Positions 7,493-17,396 of a DNA stretch of 64,000 nucleotides are shown piece by piece (positions within the stretch are counted from its first letter, which is position 1; every line of letters starts with the position of its first letter). The notes under the pieces are model-generated. The model was not told where the DNA came from. It made no database searches and saw nothing but the letters and a program-made list of their open reading frames with translations. This DNA comes from PALSA-1353 sp036267155 (GTDB lineage: Bacteria > Planctomycetota > Phycisphaerae > Tepidisphaerales > Tepidisphaeraceae), in assembly GCA_036267155.1 (NCBI GenBank), contig DATAWP010000032.1, positions 1 through 64,000 of the forward strand, given 5' to 3'. The translations under genes and the position numbers were made by a program.

Positions 7493-8194
7493 ATGGCTCA
7501 GGTCTTTCGGCCCAGCATGAATGCAGTCGCCAAAGGGTGCATCATCGCGCTGGTTGTCGGAGTCTGCGCAATCATAACGGTTGGATCGCTGCTGGATCGG
7601 TCTCCGTACGTGACGAACCAGGGGGTGATTCGCGACCAGCCGGTCCCGTTCAGCCATGAGCACCACGTTCACGATCTGGGACTCGACTGCCGGTATTGCC
7701 ATACTTCGGTCACCGATTCCAACTTCGCGGGGTTGCCGCCCACCAAAACCTGCATGACCTGCCATTCGCGCATCTGGTCCGATGCGGCCATTCTCGAGCC
7801 GGTGCGCCGCAGTTGGAGCGACGAGATGCCGATCAAATGGACCCGCGTCCACAACCTGCCCGACTTTGTTTATTTCCCGCACGACATTCACGTGAACAAG
7901 GGCATCGGCTGCGTGACCTGCCACGGCCGGGTGGACCAGATGCCTCTCATGTACCAACACGCGACGCTGCAAATGAGTTGGTGTCTTGAATGTCACCGGA
8001 GCCCCCAGGAATACCTCCGCCCGCGCGATCAGGTCTTCAATATGAATTTCGTCATCGACGACAAGGTGAAAGAGAGATTTTCAGATGCCGGGCATCGGGT
8101 GACCGACCAGGATTCCCTCGGCCGGGCATTGATCGACCTTTACCACGTTCCCAAGGACGGTCGGATCACCAACTGCTACACGTGCCATCGCTGA
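7493..8194 (+). CDS. actA: Alternative Complex III pentaheme cytochrome ActA
   Basis: A 233-residue cytochrome with one N-terminal membrane anchor (about 14-34) and five CxxCH haem sites at about 66-70, 87-91, 140-144, 164-168 and 228-232. This is the ActA pattern: a periplasmic multihaem subunit passing electrons out of the quinol-oxidising complex. It is the first gene of the act-cta operon, six bases before actB. The start is ATG at 7493; no strong Shine-Dalgarno sequence is visible. Confidence 0.93.
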   Translation: MAQVFRPSMNAVAKGCIIALVVGVCAIITVGSLLDRSPYVTNQGVIRDQPVPFSHEHHVHDLGLDCRYCHTSVTDSNFAGLPPTKTCMTCHSRIWSDAAILEPVRRSWSDEMPIKWTRVHNLPDFVYFPHDIHVNKGIGCVTCHGRVDQMPLMYQHATLQMSWCLECHRSPQEYLRPRDQVFNMNFVIDDKVKERFSDAGHRVTDQDSLGRALIDLYHVPKDGRITNCYTCHR

Positions 8195-8200
8195 ATAAAC

Positions 8201-11200
8201 ATGGAAACTTCATCATCCCAATCTCGGCCGCAACGATCCGCTCATTACTGGAAAAGCCTGGAGCAATGGTCCAACACGCCGGAATTTCGCCGTTTGGTGC
8301 AGGACGAGTTTCCGCCCGGGGCAACGGACCCCGACGATGGCCCGACGCGGCGGACGTTTCTGAAAACACTGGCCGCGTCGATGGCACTGGCGTCACTGAC
8401 CGGATGCAAGCGAAAAATCAGCGAAACGATCGTGCCATACGTGCGCCAGCCGGCGGAAATGACTCCCGGCCGGCCGCTTTATTTCGCCACTTCGATGACG
8501 TTAAGCGGATATGCCCAGGGCGTGATCGCCACGAGCCGCGAGGGCAGGCCCATCAAGCTGGACGGGAATCCCGATCATCCCGCCAACCTCGGCTCCAGCG
8601 ACGCTTTCCTTCAGGCGACGCTGCTCGATCTGTACGATCCGGATCGGTCGCAGACGGTCACCCGCGCCGGCGTCATCAGCGATTGGGACACCTTCGTCGG
8701 CGTGATCAGACCCCGACTCGCCGGCAAGGCCAAGGACGGATCGGGCCTGGCCATCCTCACTGAGACGGTCACCTCACCCACCTTGCTGTCGCAAATCCGT
8801 AATCTCAAATCGAAATTTCCCGGCGCGGTCTGGTTTACGCACGATCCAATGTCTCGGCGCAATATCCGCGATGGCCTGCGCGATGCCACCGGACGGGAAA
8901 TCCTTCCCCGGTTCGACTTCTCCAAGGCAGCGGTGATTCTTTCGCTGGATTGCGATTTCCTATTTGATGAGCCCGGCCATAGCCGATACGCGCGAGATTT
9001 TCTCGACGGCCGGCGAATCCGCGCCGGCACGGAGCGGATGAATCGCCTGTATGTCGTCGAGAGTACGCACACGATCACCGGAACCATGGCCGATCACCGT
9101 TGGCCCATGCGGCCGTCCCAGTTCGCCGCCACCGCCGCTACGTTGCTCGAAGCAGTCAGCAATCCATCGGCCGCTCAAGGTTGGATCAAGGCCGTCGCTG
9201 ACGATCTTCTAGCCAACAAGCAGCGAAGTCTCGTGCTGGCCGGCGCGAATCAGCCGCCCGCCGTCCATGCGGCTGTCCATCACATCAACGATGTGCTGGG
9301 GAATATCGACAAAACCGTGCTGTATTCCGCCCCGGTCGAGGGCGATCCCGACGGTTCGCTTGCCGATCTGATGGGCAAAATGAATTCCGGCGGCGTCGAT
9401 ACCCTGTTTATTGTCGGCACAAACCCCTGCTATACGGCCCACGTCGATTTGTCCTTCGATTCCGCGCTTGAGGCGTTCTCAAAACAGATCGACAAAAATC
9501 TCACGGTCCGCCTCGGCCTGTACGATGATGAGACCTCGTTCAAGTGCCAATGGCATCTTCCGCAAACGCATTTTCTGGAGGAATGGTCCGACGCCCGTGC
9601 TTACGACGGCACGATCTCAACCGTCCAGCCGTTGATCGCGCCTCTGTACGCATCCCGATCCGCCGTCGAGCTGATGGACCTGCTTTTGACGGGCTATCTG
9701 CGCCCGGGTCAGGAGATTCTTCGGGAATTCTGGGCCGAGCAACACGGACAACCGGACTTTGAATCCATCTGGCGGCGATCGCTGGAAAAAGGAATCTGGC
9801 TCGGAAAATCCAGCGCCGCGCCGCCGGCAACGCAGGTTTCTCCGAGGACTTCGGCCAAACCCGCGGCAACCGGCGCTTTCGAATTGGTCTTCCGCGCGGA
9901 CCCCTGCATCTGGGACGGGGTCTACTGCAACAACGCATTCCTGCAGGAACTCGCCAAACCTCTGACCAAGCTCACATGGGACAATGCCGCCCTCATCAGC
10001 GCCAACAGCGCCAAAAAACTCGGCGCATCCAACGGCGACATGCTGCAAATCACCGCCGGCGATCAATCGCTTCAAATCCCCGCCTGGATCCTTCCCGGAG
10101 TTCCTGACGACACGGTGACGCTGCACCTTGGATATGGCCGATGGCGCGCCGGTTCCGTCGGCACCGGCGTCGGATTCAACGTGTACAAGCTGCGAACCAG
10201 CGAACATCCATGGTTCTTCCCCGGCGCGGAGGTCCGCCGCATCGAAGGAACCTATTTCCTCGTCGCCACGCATACGCATCAGACGATCGACCAGCGCCGC
10301 GAGGGGTTGCTCGACTCCGATGTCATCCAGCACCCCGGCGAGGACAAAATCGATAACCGCAACCTCGTTCGCGTCGGCACCCTCCGGCAATTCGTCGACG
10401 ATCCGCAATTCGTCAAGAAACTGGATGAACCTGAAAAACGGCACCACCTGACGCTGTATGCGGGATATGACGCGATTTACAAAAATAATTTCGCCTGGGG
10501 CATGTCGATCGACATGCAATCCTGCATCGGGTGCAACGCATGCATTCTGGCCTGTCAGACGGAAAACAATATTCCCGTCGTCGGTAAGGAGCAGGTTTCC
10601 CTCGGGCGCGAAATGCATTGGATTCGCGTGGACACTTATTACGAGGGAGATCCCGAGTCCCCCACCGCCACGTTTCATCAGCCGGTGCCCTGCCAGCAAT
10701 GCGAGAACGCCCCGTGCGAATTGGTTTGCCCCGTCGGGGCGACGGTTCACGACAACGAGGGGCTCAACGAAATGGTCTTCAACCGCTGCGTCGGCACCCG
10801 ATATTGCAGCAACAACTGCCCGTACAAGGTGCGCCGTTTCAATTTCCTCCAATACGCCGATCGCACGACCGAAACGCTGAAGCTCATGCGCAATCCTGAA
10901 GTCACCGTGCGCAGCCGCGGGGTGATGGAAAAATGCAGCTATTGCATTCAGCGCATCGTCGCGACGCGAATCGACATGGAGATTTTGCAAGTGCGCATGG
11001 ATGAGCAGGCCCGATCGGCCACCGGCCCGGATCAAGCCGCGGCGATCCAAAAGCAAAGCGCCGAGCTTCGGCAGAAGATGCTGGACAACCTCCAGACTGC
11101 CTGCCAACAGGCCTGCCCCACGCAGGCCATCGTGTTCGGAAACCTCAACGCGTCGCACGATCCCATTCACGAAATTTCGCCGCAGCATCTCAGCGAGGTC

Positions 11201-11329
11201 GCGCAATTGAAGCGTCAACCGCTGAATTATTCGTTGCTGCCGGACCTGACCACGCAGCCGCGCACCACTTATTTGGCGCGCATTCAGAACCCCAGTCCCG
11301 CGGTCGGGGAGGAGAAATTCCGGACATGA
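8201..11329 (+). CDS. actB: Alternative Complex III ActB, molybdopterin-like plus Fe-S protein
   Basis: A 1042-residue fusion of a molybdopterin-oxidoreductase-like domain (about 80-700) and a C-terminal NrfC-like ferredoxin domain. A Tat motif (RRTFLKTLAAS, 50-60) and a lipobox-like LTGC (about 66-69) mark export. Cysteine groups CIGCNACILAC, CQQCENAPCELVC, CVGTRYCSNNC with CSYC, and CQQAC support four Fe-S clusters. In known ACIII the molybdopterin domain has lost its cofactor. It overlaps actC by 4 bp. Length and domain order are normal for the fused ActB form. Confidence 0.94.
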   Translation: METSSSQSRPQRSAHYWKSLEQWSNTPEFRRLVQDEFPPGATDPDDGPTRRTFLKTLAASMALASLTGCKRKISETIVPYVRQPAEMTPGRPLYFATSMTLSGYAQGVIATSREGRPIKLDGNPDHPANLGSSDAFLQATLLDLYDPDRSQTVTRAGVISDWDTFVGVIRPRLAGKAKDGSGLAILTETVTSPTLLSQIRNLKSKFPGAVWFTHDPMSRRNIRDGLRDATGREILPRFDFSKAAVILSLDCDFLFDEPGHSRYARDFLDGRRIRAGTERMNRLYVVESTHTITGTMADHRWPMRPSQFAATAATLLEAVSNPSAAQGWIKAVADDLLANKQRSLVLAGANQPPAVHAAVHHINDVLGNIDKTVLYSAPVEGDPDGSLADLMGKMNSGGVDTLFIVGTNPCYTAHVDLSFDSALEAFSKQIDKNLTVRLGLYDDETSFKCQWHLPQTHFLEEWSDARAYDGTISTVQPLIAPLYASRSAVELMDLLLTGYLRPGQEILREFWAEQHGQPDFESIWRRSLEKGIWLGKSSAAPPATQVSPRTSAKPAATGAFELVFRADPCIWDGVYCNNAFLQELAKPLTKLTWDNAALISANSAKKLGASNGDMLQITAGDQSLQIPAWILPGVPDDTVTLHLGYGRWRAGSVGTGVGFNVYKLRTSEHPWFFPGAEVRRIEGTYFLVATHTHQTIDQRREGLLDSDVIQHPGEDKIDNRNLVRVGTLRQFVDDPQFVKKLDEPEKRHHLTLYAGYDAIYKNNFAWGMSIDMQSCIGCNACILACQTENNIPVVGKEQVSLGREMHWIRVDTYYEGDPESPTATFHQPVPCQQCENAPCELVCPVGATVHDNEGLNEMVFNRCVGTRYCSNNCPYKVRRFNFLQYADRTTETLKLMRNPEVTVRSRGVMEKCSYCIQRIVATRIDMEILQVRMDEQARSATGPDQAAAIQKQSAELRQKMLDNLQTACQQACPTQAIVFGNLNASHDPIHEISPQHLSEVAQLKRQPLNYSLLPDLTTQPRTTYLARIQNPSPAVGEEKFRT

Positions 11330-12714
11330 CCACGCCCGCCACTGAAATTGACGTCTCGCGCGGATCGGACGTTCTGGCGGCCGGGTACGACTATGCCGCC
11401 GTCACCGAAAAAATCAGTTCGGTGGTCCTCCTGCGAAAATCCGGCCGGGCCTGGCGCTTCGGATTCACCGTGTCCGTCCTGCTCGTCATGATTCTCACCT
11501 GCGCGGTTTCCTATCTGTTTCTCCGCGGCGTGGGGATTTGGGGCATCGACATCCCCGTCGCCTGGGGATTTGCCATCGTCAACTTCGTCTGGTGGATCGG
11601 CATCGGACACGCGGGGACGTTCATCAGCGCAATGCTGTTCCTGATGTTTCAGGATTGGCGCACCAGCATCAATCGCTTCGCCGAAGCGATGACGCTTTTT
11701 GCCGTCGCTTGCGCGGGAATGTTTCCGTTGCTCCATTTGGGCCGGCCGTGGGAATTCTTCTGGCTGCTTCCGTATCCGAACACGATGTGGCTCTGGCCGC
11801 AGTTCCGCAGCCCGCTGGTGTGGGACGTCTTCGCCGTCAGCACGTACGGCATCATTTCCCTCGTCTTCTGGTTCGTCGGCCTCATTCCCGATCTGGCAAC
11901 TCTGCGCGACCGCGCCCAGTCGTATCCGGCGCGCGTCGCTTATGGAATCCTCGCCCTCGGCTGGCGCGGATCGGCCCGGCATTGGAACCGTTATCGCACC
12001 GCCTATCTTCTGCTCGCAGGGCTGGCGGCGCCGCTCGTCGTCTCGGTCCACAGCGTCGTCGGAATGGATTTCGCCGCCGCCCAATTGCCCGGTTGGCACA
12101 GCACCATCTTTCCTCCTTATTTCGTCGCCGGGGCGATCTTTTCGGGATTCGCCATGGTCCTGACGTTGGCCATCCCCCTTCGCTGGGCGTACGGCCTGCA
12201 GGATTTCATCACGATCCGCCATCTCGAAAATTGCGCAAAGCTCATGCTCGTCACCGGCCTGATCGTCGCCTACGGCTACGGCGCCGAAGCGTTTTACGGC
12301 TGGTTGAGCGGCAACGAATTCGACATGTACATGAACGTCAATCGCGCCCTGGGCAGATACCGGATCGAATATTGGATGCTCATCTTCTGCAACGTGCTCA
12401 CGCCGCAGCTTCTTTGGTTCCGCGCCGTTCGCCGAAACGTCGGATTGCTCCTTCTGATCTCCCTCGTCATCCAGGTGGGAATGTGGACGGAGCGGTTCGT
12501 CATCATCATCACCAGCCTTCAACGCGACTTTCTTCCGAGCAGTTGGGGCATGTATTACCCGACACGATGGGACTGGGCCACCCTGTTCGGCAGCGTCGGG
12601 CTGTTCGTGTTTTGCTTTCTACTATTCGTCCGATTCCTGCCCGCCATCTCAATGGCTGAAATGCGCGAGTTGGTGCATGAACAATCCCGCGGCCCCGGCA
12701 AGGAGGCGGCATGA
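11326..12714 (+). CDS. actC: Alternative Complex III ActC, NrfD-like quinol-binding membrane subunit
   Basis: A 462-residue polytopic protein with about ten hydrophobic helices, of the NrfD/PsrC family. It contains the conserved FVWWIGIGHAGTFISA stretch and the LGRPWEFFWLLPYPN motif of ActC. ActC binds menaquinol on the periplasmic side and docks ActB. It starts by ATGA overlap with actB and ends by overlap with actD. Confidence 0.94.
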   Translation: MTTPATEIDVSRGSDVLAAGYDYAAVTEKISSVVLLRKSGRAWRFGFTVSVLLVMILTCAVSYLFLRGVGIWGIDIPVAWGFAIVNFVWWIGIGHAGTFISAMLFLMFQDWRTSINRFAEAMTLFAVACAGMFPLLHLGRPWEFFWLLPYPNTMWLWPQFRSPLVWDVFAVSTYGIISLVFWFVGLIPDLATLRDRAQSYPARVAYGILALGWRGSARHWNRYRTAYLLLAGLAAPLVVSVHSVVGMDFAAAQLPGWHSTIFPPYFVAGAIFSGFAMVLTLAIPLRWAYGLQDFITIRHLENCAKLMLVTGLIVAYGYGAEAFYGWLSGNEFDMYMNVNRALGRYRIEYWMLIFCNVLTPQLLWFRAVRRNVGLLLLISLVIQVGMWTERFVIIITSLQRDFLPSSWGMYYPTRWDWATLFGSVGLFVFCFLLFVRFLPAISMAEMRELVHEQSRGPGKEAA

Positions 12715-13250
12715 GCGCTTCCGGTCAGATTTACGGCCTGCTCGCCGAGTTCGACGCCCCCGCGCCGTTCGTCCATGCTACCGAACAGACACGCGAGGCC
12801 GGATACACCCGCATCGACGCATTGTCCCCATTTCCGGTCCCCGGACTCGATGAAGCCCTGCGCCTTCCGCCCAATCGCGTGCCCCTGATCTTTCTGCTCG
12901 GCGGGATATTCGGCGGCCTCAGCGGGTTTTTCATGCAGGTCTATTCCTGCACGTACAGCTATCCCATCAACGTGGGCGGTCGGCCGCTCTATTCCTGGCC
13001 GGCGTTTATTCCCATCACTTTTGAATTGACCATCCTCGGGGCGGGCCTGGCCGGCGCGTTTGGCATGCTCGCCCTCAATCGCCTGCCGATGCCGTATCAC
13101 TCGCTGTTTAACTGTCCCCGTTTTGATCTGGCGAGCCAGGACCGATTTTTCCTTCTCATCGAATCTGCCGATGCCAGGTTTGAATTGCAGCAGACGCGGG
13201 AATTTCTGCAATCGCTGGGAGCGCTCAGCATCAGCGAGGTGCCAAAATGA
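12711..13250 (+). CDS. actD: Alternative Complex III ActD (DUF3341)
   Basis: A 179-residue DUF3341 protein. An N-terminal soluble part contains YTRIDALSPFPVPGLDEAL. Two membrane helices follow (about 62-82 and 100-125) with the YPINVGGRPLYSWPAFIP loop typical of ActD, and then a short C-terminal domain. It is an integral subunit of ACIII without known cofactors. It overlaps both neighbours by 4 bp. Confidence 0.92.
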   Translation: MSASGQIYGLLAEFDAPAPFVHATEQTREAGYTRIDALSPFPVPGLDEALRLPPNRVPLIFLLGGIFGGLSGFFMQVYSCTYSYPINVGGRPLYSWPAFIPITFELTILGAGLAGAFGMLALNRLPMPYHSLFNCPRFDLASQDRFFLLIESADARFELQQTREFLQSLGALSISEVPK

Positions 13251-13873
13251 GATGCGCTGCCGCCATTCGCACTCTTTTGCTGGTCAGTTTGCCGCTCTTC
13301 GCGTCGGCATGTTGGAAGGAGAACATGGGATCGCAGCCAAAAGCCAAGACGATGCAGGAGAGCGTCTTCTTCTCCGACGGCTCCTCGGCGCGGCCCCTGG
13401 TCGAGGGAACCGTCGCCCGCGGTCATCTCGAATTGGATTCGCAGCTATACCGGGGCTTCACCGACGGCAAGCCGTCGATCACGTTTCCCGCTCATTACCC
13501 GACCGAATCCGATGGCCCGTTCCCCACGCGCGGCGCGGCGCTGCGCCGCGTGCTTCGCCACGGGCGGGAACAATTCACCATCTTCTGCGCCATGTGCCAT
13601 GGCGATGCCGGCGATGGACACGGCATCATCGTGCAGCGGGGATTCGTCACCCCGCCCAGTTTCGATCTCGACCGTCTCCGCCAGGCCCCGCCCGGACACT
13701 TTTTTGACGTCATCACCAACGGGTATGGAGCCATGTACAGCTACGGGGATCGCATTGCCCCCGCCGACCGCTGGGCCATCGTCGCGTACATCCGCACGCT
13801 GCAAATGAGCCAGGCCGTTCCGACCGATCAACTCGATCCAACTCAACTGCACGAATTGGGGGAATCGCAATGA
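13247..13873 (+). CDS. actE: Alternative Complex III monohaem cytochrome ActE
   Basis: A 208-residue exported lipoprotein with a lipobox FASAC (Cys22) and one CxxCH haem site (CAMCHGD, 114-120). The downstream NGYGAMYSYGDRI segment probably supplies the axial methionine. ActE hands electrons to cytochrome c or directly to the oxidase. It overlaps actD and actF by 4 bp each. Confidence 0.92.
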   Translation: MRCAAAIRTLLLVSLPLFASACWKENMGSQPKAKTMQESVFFSDGSSARPLVEGTVARGHLELDSQLYRGFTDGKPSITFPAHYPTESDGPFPTRGAALRRVLRHGREQFTIFCAMCHGDAGDGHGIIVQRGFVTPPSFDLDRLRQAPPGHFFDVITNGYGAMYSYGDRIAPADRWAIVAYIRTLQMSQAVPTDQLDPTQLHELGESQ

Positions 13874-15036
13874 GCACCCGCGTCGAGCGCATCGCCGACA
13901 TCACACGCCGCGGCGCACTCCCTGTCGGAATCGCCTCGGTGCTGCTGTGCATCCTCATCGGCATCTGGCCCTCCGAGCGAGCCCCGTTCTTCAACGCATA
14001 TCTCTTCGGATGGCTTTTTTGGCTGGCGATCTCCCTTGGCGGAATGGCGCTGACCATGTTGCACTGCCTGACCGGCGGCGGCTGGGGGGTGCTGATCCGC
14101 CCGATTACCACGTCCGCCGCGCGTGCCCTGCCGCTTCTGATGCTGTTATTCCTGCCGATTTTTCTCGGATTGACGATTTTATTCCCGTGGGCCCGCCCAG
14201 CCCAGGTTGCTCACGATCCGATTCTCCTGCACGCGCATGCCTATTTGAATCCCGCCGCGTTCGCCGTGCGGTTCGTCATTTATTTTCTGGTCTGGATCGG
14301 CCTGATGCTCGGCTTGACGCGTGTCACCAATGAAGGCCTGCTCCGCCGGATCAGCGCCGGCGGATTGGTGATCTACGTCATTCTGATGACGCTGGCAGGC
14401 GTCGATTGGATCATGTCGCGCCAAGCCCACTGGTCCAGCAGCGTTTTCGGTTTTATCGTGGTCATCGCCCAGTCGCTGACCGCGTTGTGCTTCACCATCG
14501 TCATCCTGTGGAGCCGGGCCGACCGGTCGCCTATCGTCGATTTCGCCAAGCCCAAGCATTACGTCGATCTCGCCAACATGCTGCTGATGTTCCTCATTCT
14601 CTGGGCGTATATGAATTTTGCGCAATATCTCATCACCTGGACCGGCAACGAGCAGCCGGACGTCGGCTGGTACGTTCAGCGCACCTACGGCGGATGGCGC
14701 GTCGTCGCGGGGATCATTATCTTCATTCATTTTCTCGTCCCCTTTTTCCTGCTGCTGATGCGCCCGCTGAAGAAGGACATTCATCGCCTGGGAATGATTT
14801 GCGCCGCGCTGTTGGCGCTGCGAGTCCTCGATCTCTATTGGAACGTCGGACCGCAAGCGCAGGAAGATCCGCACGGTGGTTTCATTTTATCTCCGCTGGA
14901 CATCCTGGCGTGGCTGGGCATCGGCGGCATTTGGTACGCGGTGTTTTCCTATTTCCTGGCAAAGGCGCCGCCGCTGGCGCTGCCGCGCGAAAATCCTGGA
15001 TCATCTTATGGAACAGAACAGCCCCAATCCGCCTGA
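13870..15036 (+). CDS. actF: Alternative Complex III ActF membrane subunit
   Basis: A 388-residue polytopic protein with about ten transmembrane segments, resembling the ActC/NrfD fold. Family features include the TGGGWGVLIRP loop, VDWIMSRQAHWSSSVFG, and the segment FAQYLITWTGNEQPDVGWY. The 3' end overlaps the next gene by 29 bp. It is part of the proton-motive membrane arm of ACIII. Confidence 0.92.
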   Translation: MSTRVERIADITRRGALPVGIASVLLCILIGIWPSERAPFFNAYLFGWLFWLAISLGGMALTMLHCLTGGGWGVLIRPITTSAARALPLLMLLFLPIFLGLTILFPWARPAQVAHDPILLHAHAYLNPAAFAVRFVIYFLVWIGLMLGLTRVTNEGLLRRISAGGLVIYVILMTLAGVDWIMSRQAHWSSSVFGFIVVIAQSLTALCFTIVILWSRADRSPIVDFAKPKHYVDLANMLLMFLILWAYMNFAQYLITWTGNEQPDVGWYVQRTYGGWRVVAGIIIFIHFLVPFFLLLMRPLKKDIHRLGMICAALLALRVLDLYWNVGPQAQEDPHGGFILSPLDILAWLGIGGIWYAVFSYFLAKAPPLALPRENPGSSYGTEQPQSA

Positions 15037-15502
15037 ATCCGCGCCGCTCAAGCACGAGCTTCGCGATGCCAGCCCGCGCGCGTTGCTGATCTTCGCCGTG
15101 TGCTTCATTGCCGCCTTGATGCTTGTACACTTCGTCGCGCGTGAGGTTCTCAAACGGCTGCTGCAAGACCACCAGGCGCAAAATCGCCTCGCATTTCCGA
15201 CTCACCCGCTGTTTGCGGTGATGGAGTCGCCCCCGCCGGACCCGCGTTTGCAGCCCGAGCCCTCGCACGATGTTTTACCCAACGACGATTTGATGCGCGC
15301 CGACGCCCGGGAGCAATCCATGATCGGGCCGCACTCCTGGGCATGGGTGGATCCCGCTCACCGGTTCGCCCGCATACCCCTTGAGCAGGCAACCAACCTG
15401 GCGGTCGATCGCGGCCTTCCGACGATCCTGCCCACTACCCAGCCGGCGATGCCGTTCATGCCGCCGGCCAGTTCCCTGCACGGACCGGAGGGTGTCCCAT
15501 GA
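15008..15502 (+). CDS. Small single-pass membrane protein inside the act-cta operon
   Basis: A 164-residue protein with a proline-rich N-terminus, one transmembrane helix (about 25-47, ALLIFAVCFIAALMLVHFV) and a periplasmic tail. The tail contains HSWAWVDPAHRFARIPLEQA, typical of the small proteins often encoded after actF that are proposed to join ACIII or the oxidase. The ATG at 15008 lies inside actF (29-bp overlap); a longer in-frame extension to 14876 would overlap actF much further and lacks family support. It overlaps sco by 4 bp. Biochemical function is unknown. Confidence 0.78.
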   Translation: MEQNSPNPPESAPLKHELRDASPRALLIFAVCFIAALMLVHFVAREVLKRLLQDHQAQNRLAFPTHPLFAVMESPPPDPRLQPEPSHDVLPNDDLMRADAREQSMIGPHSWAWVDPAHRFARIPLEQATNLAVDRGLPTILPTTQPAMPFMPPASSLHGPEGVP

Positions 15503-16344
15503 AATCAATCGCGCTGATGAGCTTCATCTTTGTCCTGATCGTTTCGCCCAACTCCATGGCGGAAAATAGCCGGTCGGCGATGCTTCCAGCCGCCAACAAA
15601 CCGTCTATCTTGGAGCGCGTCGGAATCGACCAGAAGCTGGGCACCATGATTCCGTCCCAGCTCGTCTTCAGCGATGAATATGGGCGCTCGGTTCGCCTGG
15701 CGGATTTCCTGGGAAAACGGCCGGTGATTCTGGTGCTGGTGTATTACCAATGCCCGATGCTCTGCACCATGGTCCTGAACGATCTGCTCCGGGCCATGCG
15801 ATCAATGCCGGAAATGGTCGGCAAGGATTTCGACGTACTGACCGTGAGTTTTGATCCACGAGACACGCCCGAACTTGCCCTGAGGAAAAAAAATACGTAT
15901 CTGGCCCAGTACAACCGCCTCGGGGCCGAGACCGGCTGGCACTTTCTCACCGGCCAGCAGCCGGCCATCACCGCCCTGACCGACGCCGTTGGTTTTCATT
16001 ACGCCTGGGATCCGAAATTTCAGATCTATGCCCACGCCAGCGGAATCATGGTGATGACGCCGCAGGGAAAACTCTCCCGGTACTTTTTCGGCATTGATTA
16101 CGCCCCCAAGGATCTCCGCGTTGCCCTGACCGAGGCCACCGATGGCCACATCGGCAGCTTCGCCGACTCTGTTTTGCTCTATTGTTACTGCTACGACCCG
16201 ACAACCGGCAAGTACGGCCTGGCCATCAGCCGGCTCCTCAAGACCGGCGGGGTTCTCATCCTTGTGCTACTCGGTATTTTCGTCAGCGTGTCGCTGTACC
16301 ACGATCATCGAAACGCCCGCAAATCGCGCGAGGCCCTGGCGTGA
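15499..16344 (+). CDS. sco: SCO1/SenC-family copper chaperone for CuA assembly
   Basis: A 281-residue exported thioredoxin-fold protein with a signal peptide (about 1-21) and the copper-binding CPMLC motif (about 93-97). The distal histidine expected of Sco proteins is probably in the VGFHYAWD region. A C-terminal membrane anchor lies at about 248-268. Sco proteins deliver or reduce copper for the CuA site of oxidase subunit II, which is the next gene. The stop is overlapped by the GTG of ctaC. Confidence 0.9.
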   Translation: MKSIALMSFIFVLIVSPNSMAENSRSAMLPAANKPSILERVGIDQKLGTMIPSQLVFSDEYGRSVRLADFLGKRPVILVLVYYQCPMLCTMVLNDLLRAMRSMPEMVGKDFDVLTVSFDPRDTPELALRKKNTYLAQYNRLGAETGWHFLTGQQPAITALTDAVGFHYAWDPKFQIYAHASGIMVMTPQGKLSRYFFGIDYAPKDLRVALTEATDGHIGSFADSVLLYCYCYDPTTGKYGLAISRLLKTGGVLILVLLGIFVSVSLYHDHRNARKSREALA

Positions 16345-17384
16345 GAACACTGTTCCATCGTCTTTTCCCGCCGCAAGCGTCACAGGGCGCCGCGCAGGTC
16401 GATCACTTGACGCTGTATCTCCTCGCCTTCAGCACGTTTTTCACGGTGCTCATCTTTGCGCTGATCCTTTACTTCGTGGTGCGATACCGCCGCCAAACGC
16501 CGGACGAACGGCCCCCGAAGATTTCCAGCAATCTCCCGCTGGAGATCACCTGGATCGGCATCCCATTTCTGCTGATGGTGGTGATGTTCGTCTGGGGCTC
16601 CAAAGTATACGTCGCCGCCCACCGGCCTCCCGATGACGCGATGGAAGTCTTCGTCATCGGCAAGCAATGGATGTGGAAAGTCCAGCATCCCGAAGGCAGA
16701 CGGGAAATAGATTACCTGCATCTGCCTTTGGGCCGGCCGGTCAAGTTAACCCTCACCAGCCAGGACGTCATTCACGATTTTTCCATTCCCGCGTTCCGCA
16801 TCAAGCAGGATGTTCTGCCGGGAATCTACACCACCGAATGGTTCGTTCCCGACCGCCTGGGCAAATACCACCTGTTTTGCGATCAATATTGCGGAGCCAA
16901 ACATGCGGAGATGATCGGGACCGTCGAGGTGGTTGAACCGGCGGATTATCAGCGCTGGCTTGCGGGCGATGTTTCCGCCGAGTCGCCAGCGGTCGCCGGC
17001 GAGAAATTATTCGTCGTCTACGGCTGCAACACCTGTCACGGCCAATACGGCCCCACGCTCGCGGGTCTGTACGGCAGACCGGTTGATGTCATCGACGACC
17101 AGGGCGTCCGCCGATCCGTCGTCGCCGATGAAGCCTACATCCGCGAATCGATTCTCTATCCCAACGCCAAGCTCGTCGTCGGATATCCCAACCGTATGCC
17201 CAGCTTCAAATCGACGCTCAGCGAGGAACAATTGCTGGACCTCGTGCAATACATCAAGTCCCTGAGCGGCGCGGCGCAAACCGCTCCCTACGTCGGGCCA
17301 CCGCTTGGACCGGCGACCCAGCCGACCCGCGCCGAACAAAAGATCGCCAATCCACCTTTTGCCAGCTACAGGACCAACCAGTGA
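16341..17384 (+). CDS. ctaC: caa3-type cytochrome c oxidase subunit II with fused cytochrome c
   Basis: About 347 residues. Two membrane helices (about 24-46 and 68-90) lead into the CuA cupredoxin domain. CuA ligands are visible at VIHDFSIPAF and CDQYCGAKHAEM. A C-terminal cytochrome c domain has GCNTCHG and a probable Met ligand in NRMPSF, making this a caa3-type subunit. The GTG at 16341 is chosen because it overlaps the sco stop (GTGA), like other junctions here. Upstream in-frame sequence lies inside sco and has no family character. Confidence 0.93.
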   Translation: MRTLFHRLFPPQASQGAAQVDHLTLYLLAFSTFFTVLIFALILYFVVRYRRQTPDERPPKISSNLPLEITWIGIPFLLMVVMFVWGSKVYVAAHRPPDDAMEVFVIGKQWMWKVQHPEGRREIDYLHLPLGRPVKLTLTSQDVIHDFSIPAFRIKQDVLPGIYTTEWFVPDRLGKYHLFCDQYCGAKHAEMIGTVEVVEPADYQRWLAGDVSAESPAVAGEKLFVVYGCNTCHGQYGPTLAGLYGRPVDVIDDQGVRRSVVADEAYIRESILYPNAKLVVGYPNRMPSFKSTLSEEQLLDLVQYIKSLSGAAQTAPYVGPPLGPATQPTRAEQKIANPPFASYRTNQ

Positions 17385-17396
17385 CGGAGTAATGAA

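Noticed and set aside
9617..11218. 533-codon minus-strand frame inside actB
   Set aside because: It is the shadow of actB, whose motifs are unambiguous, and its composition is that of a reverse-frame translation.
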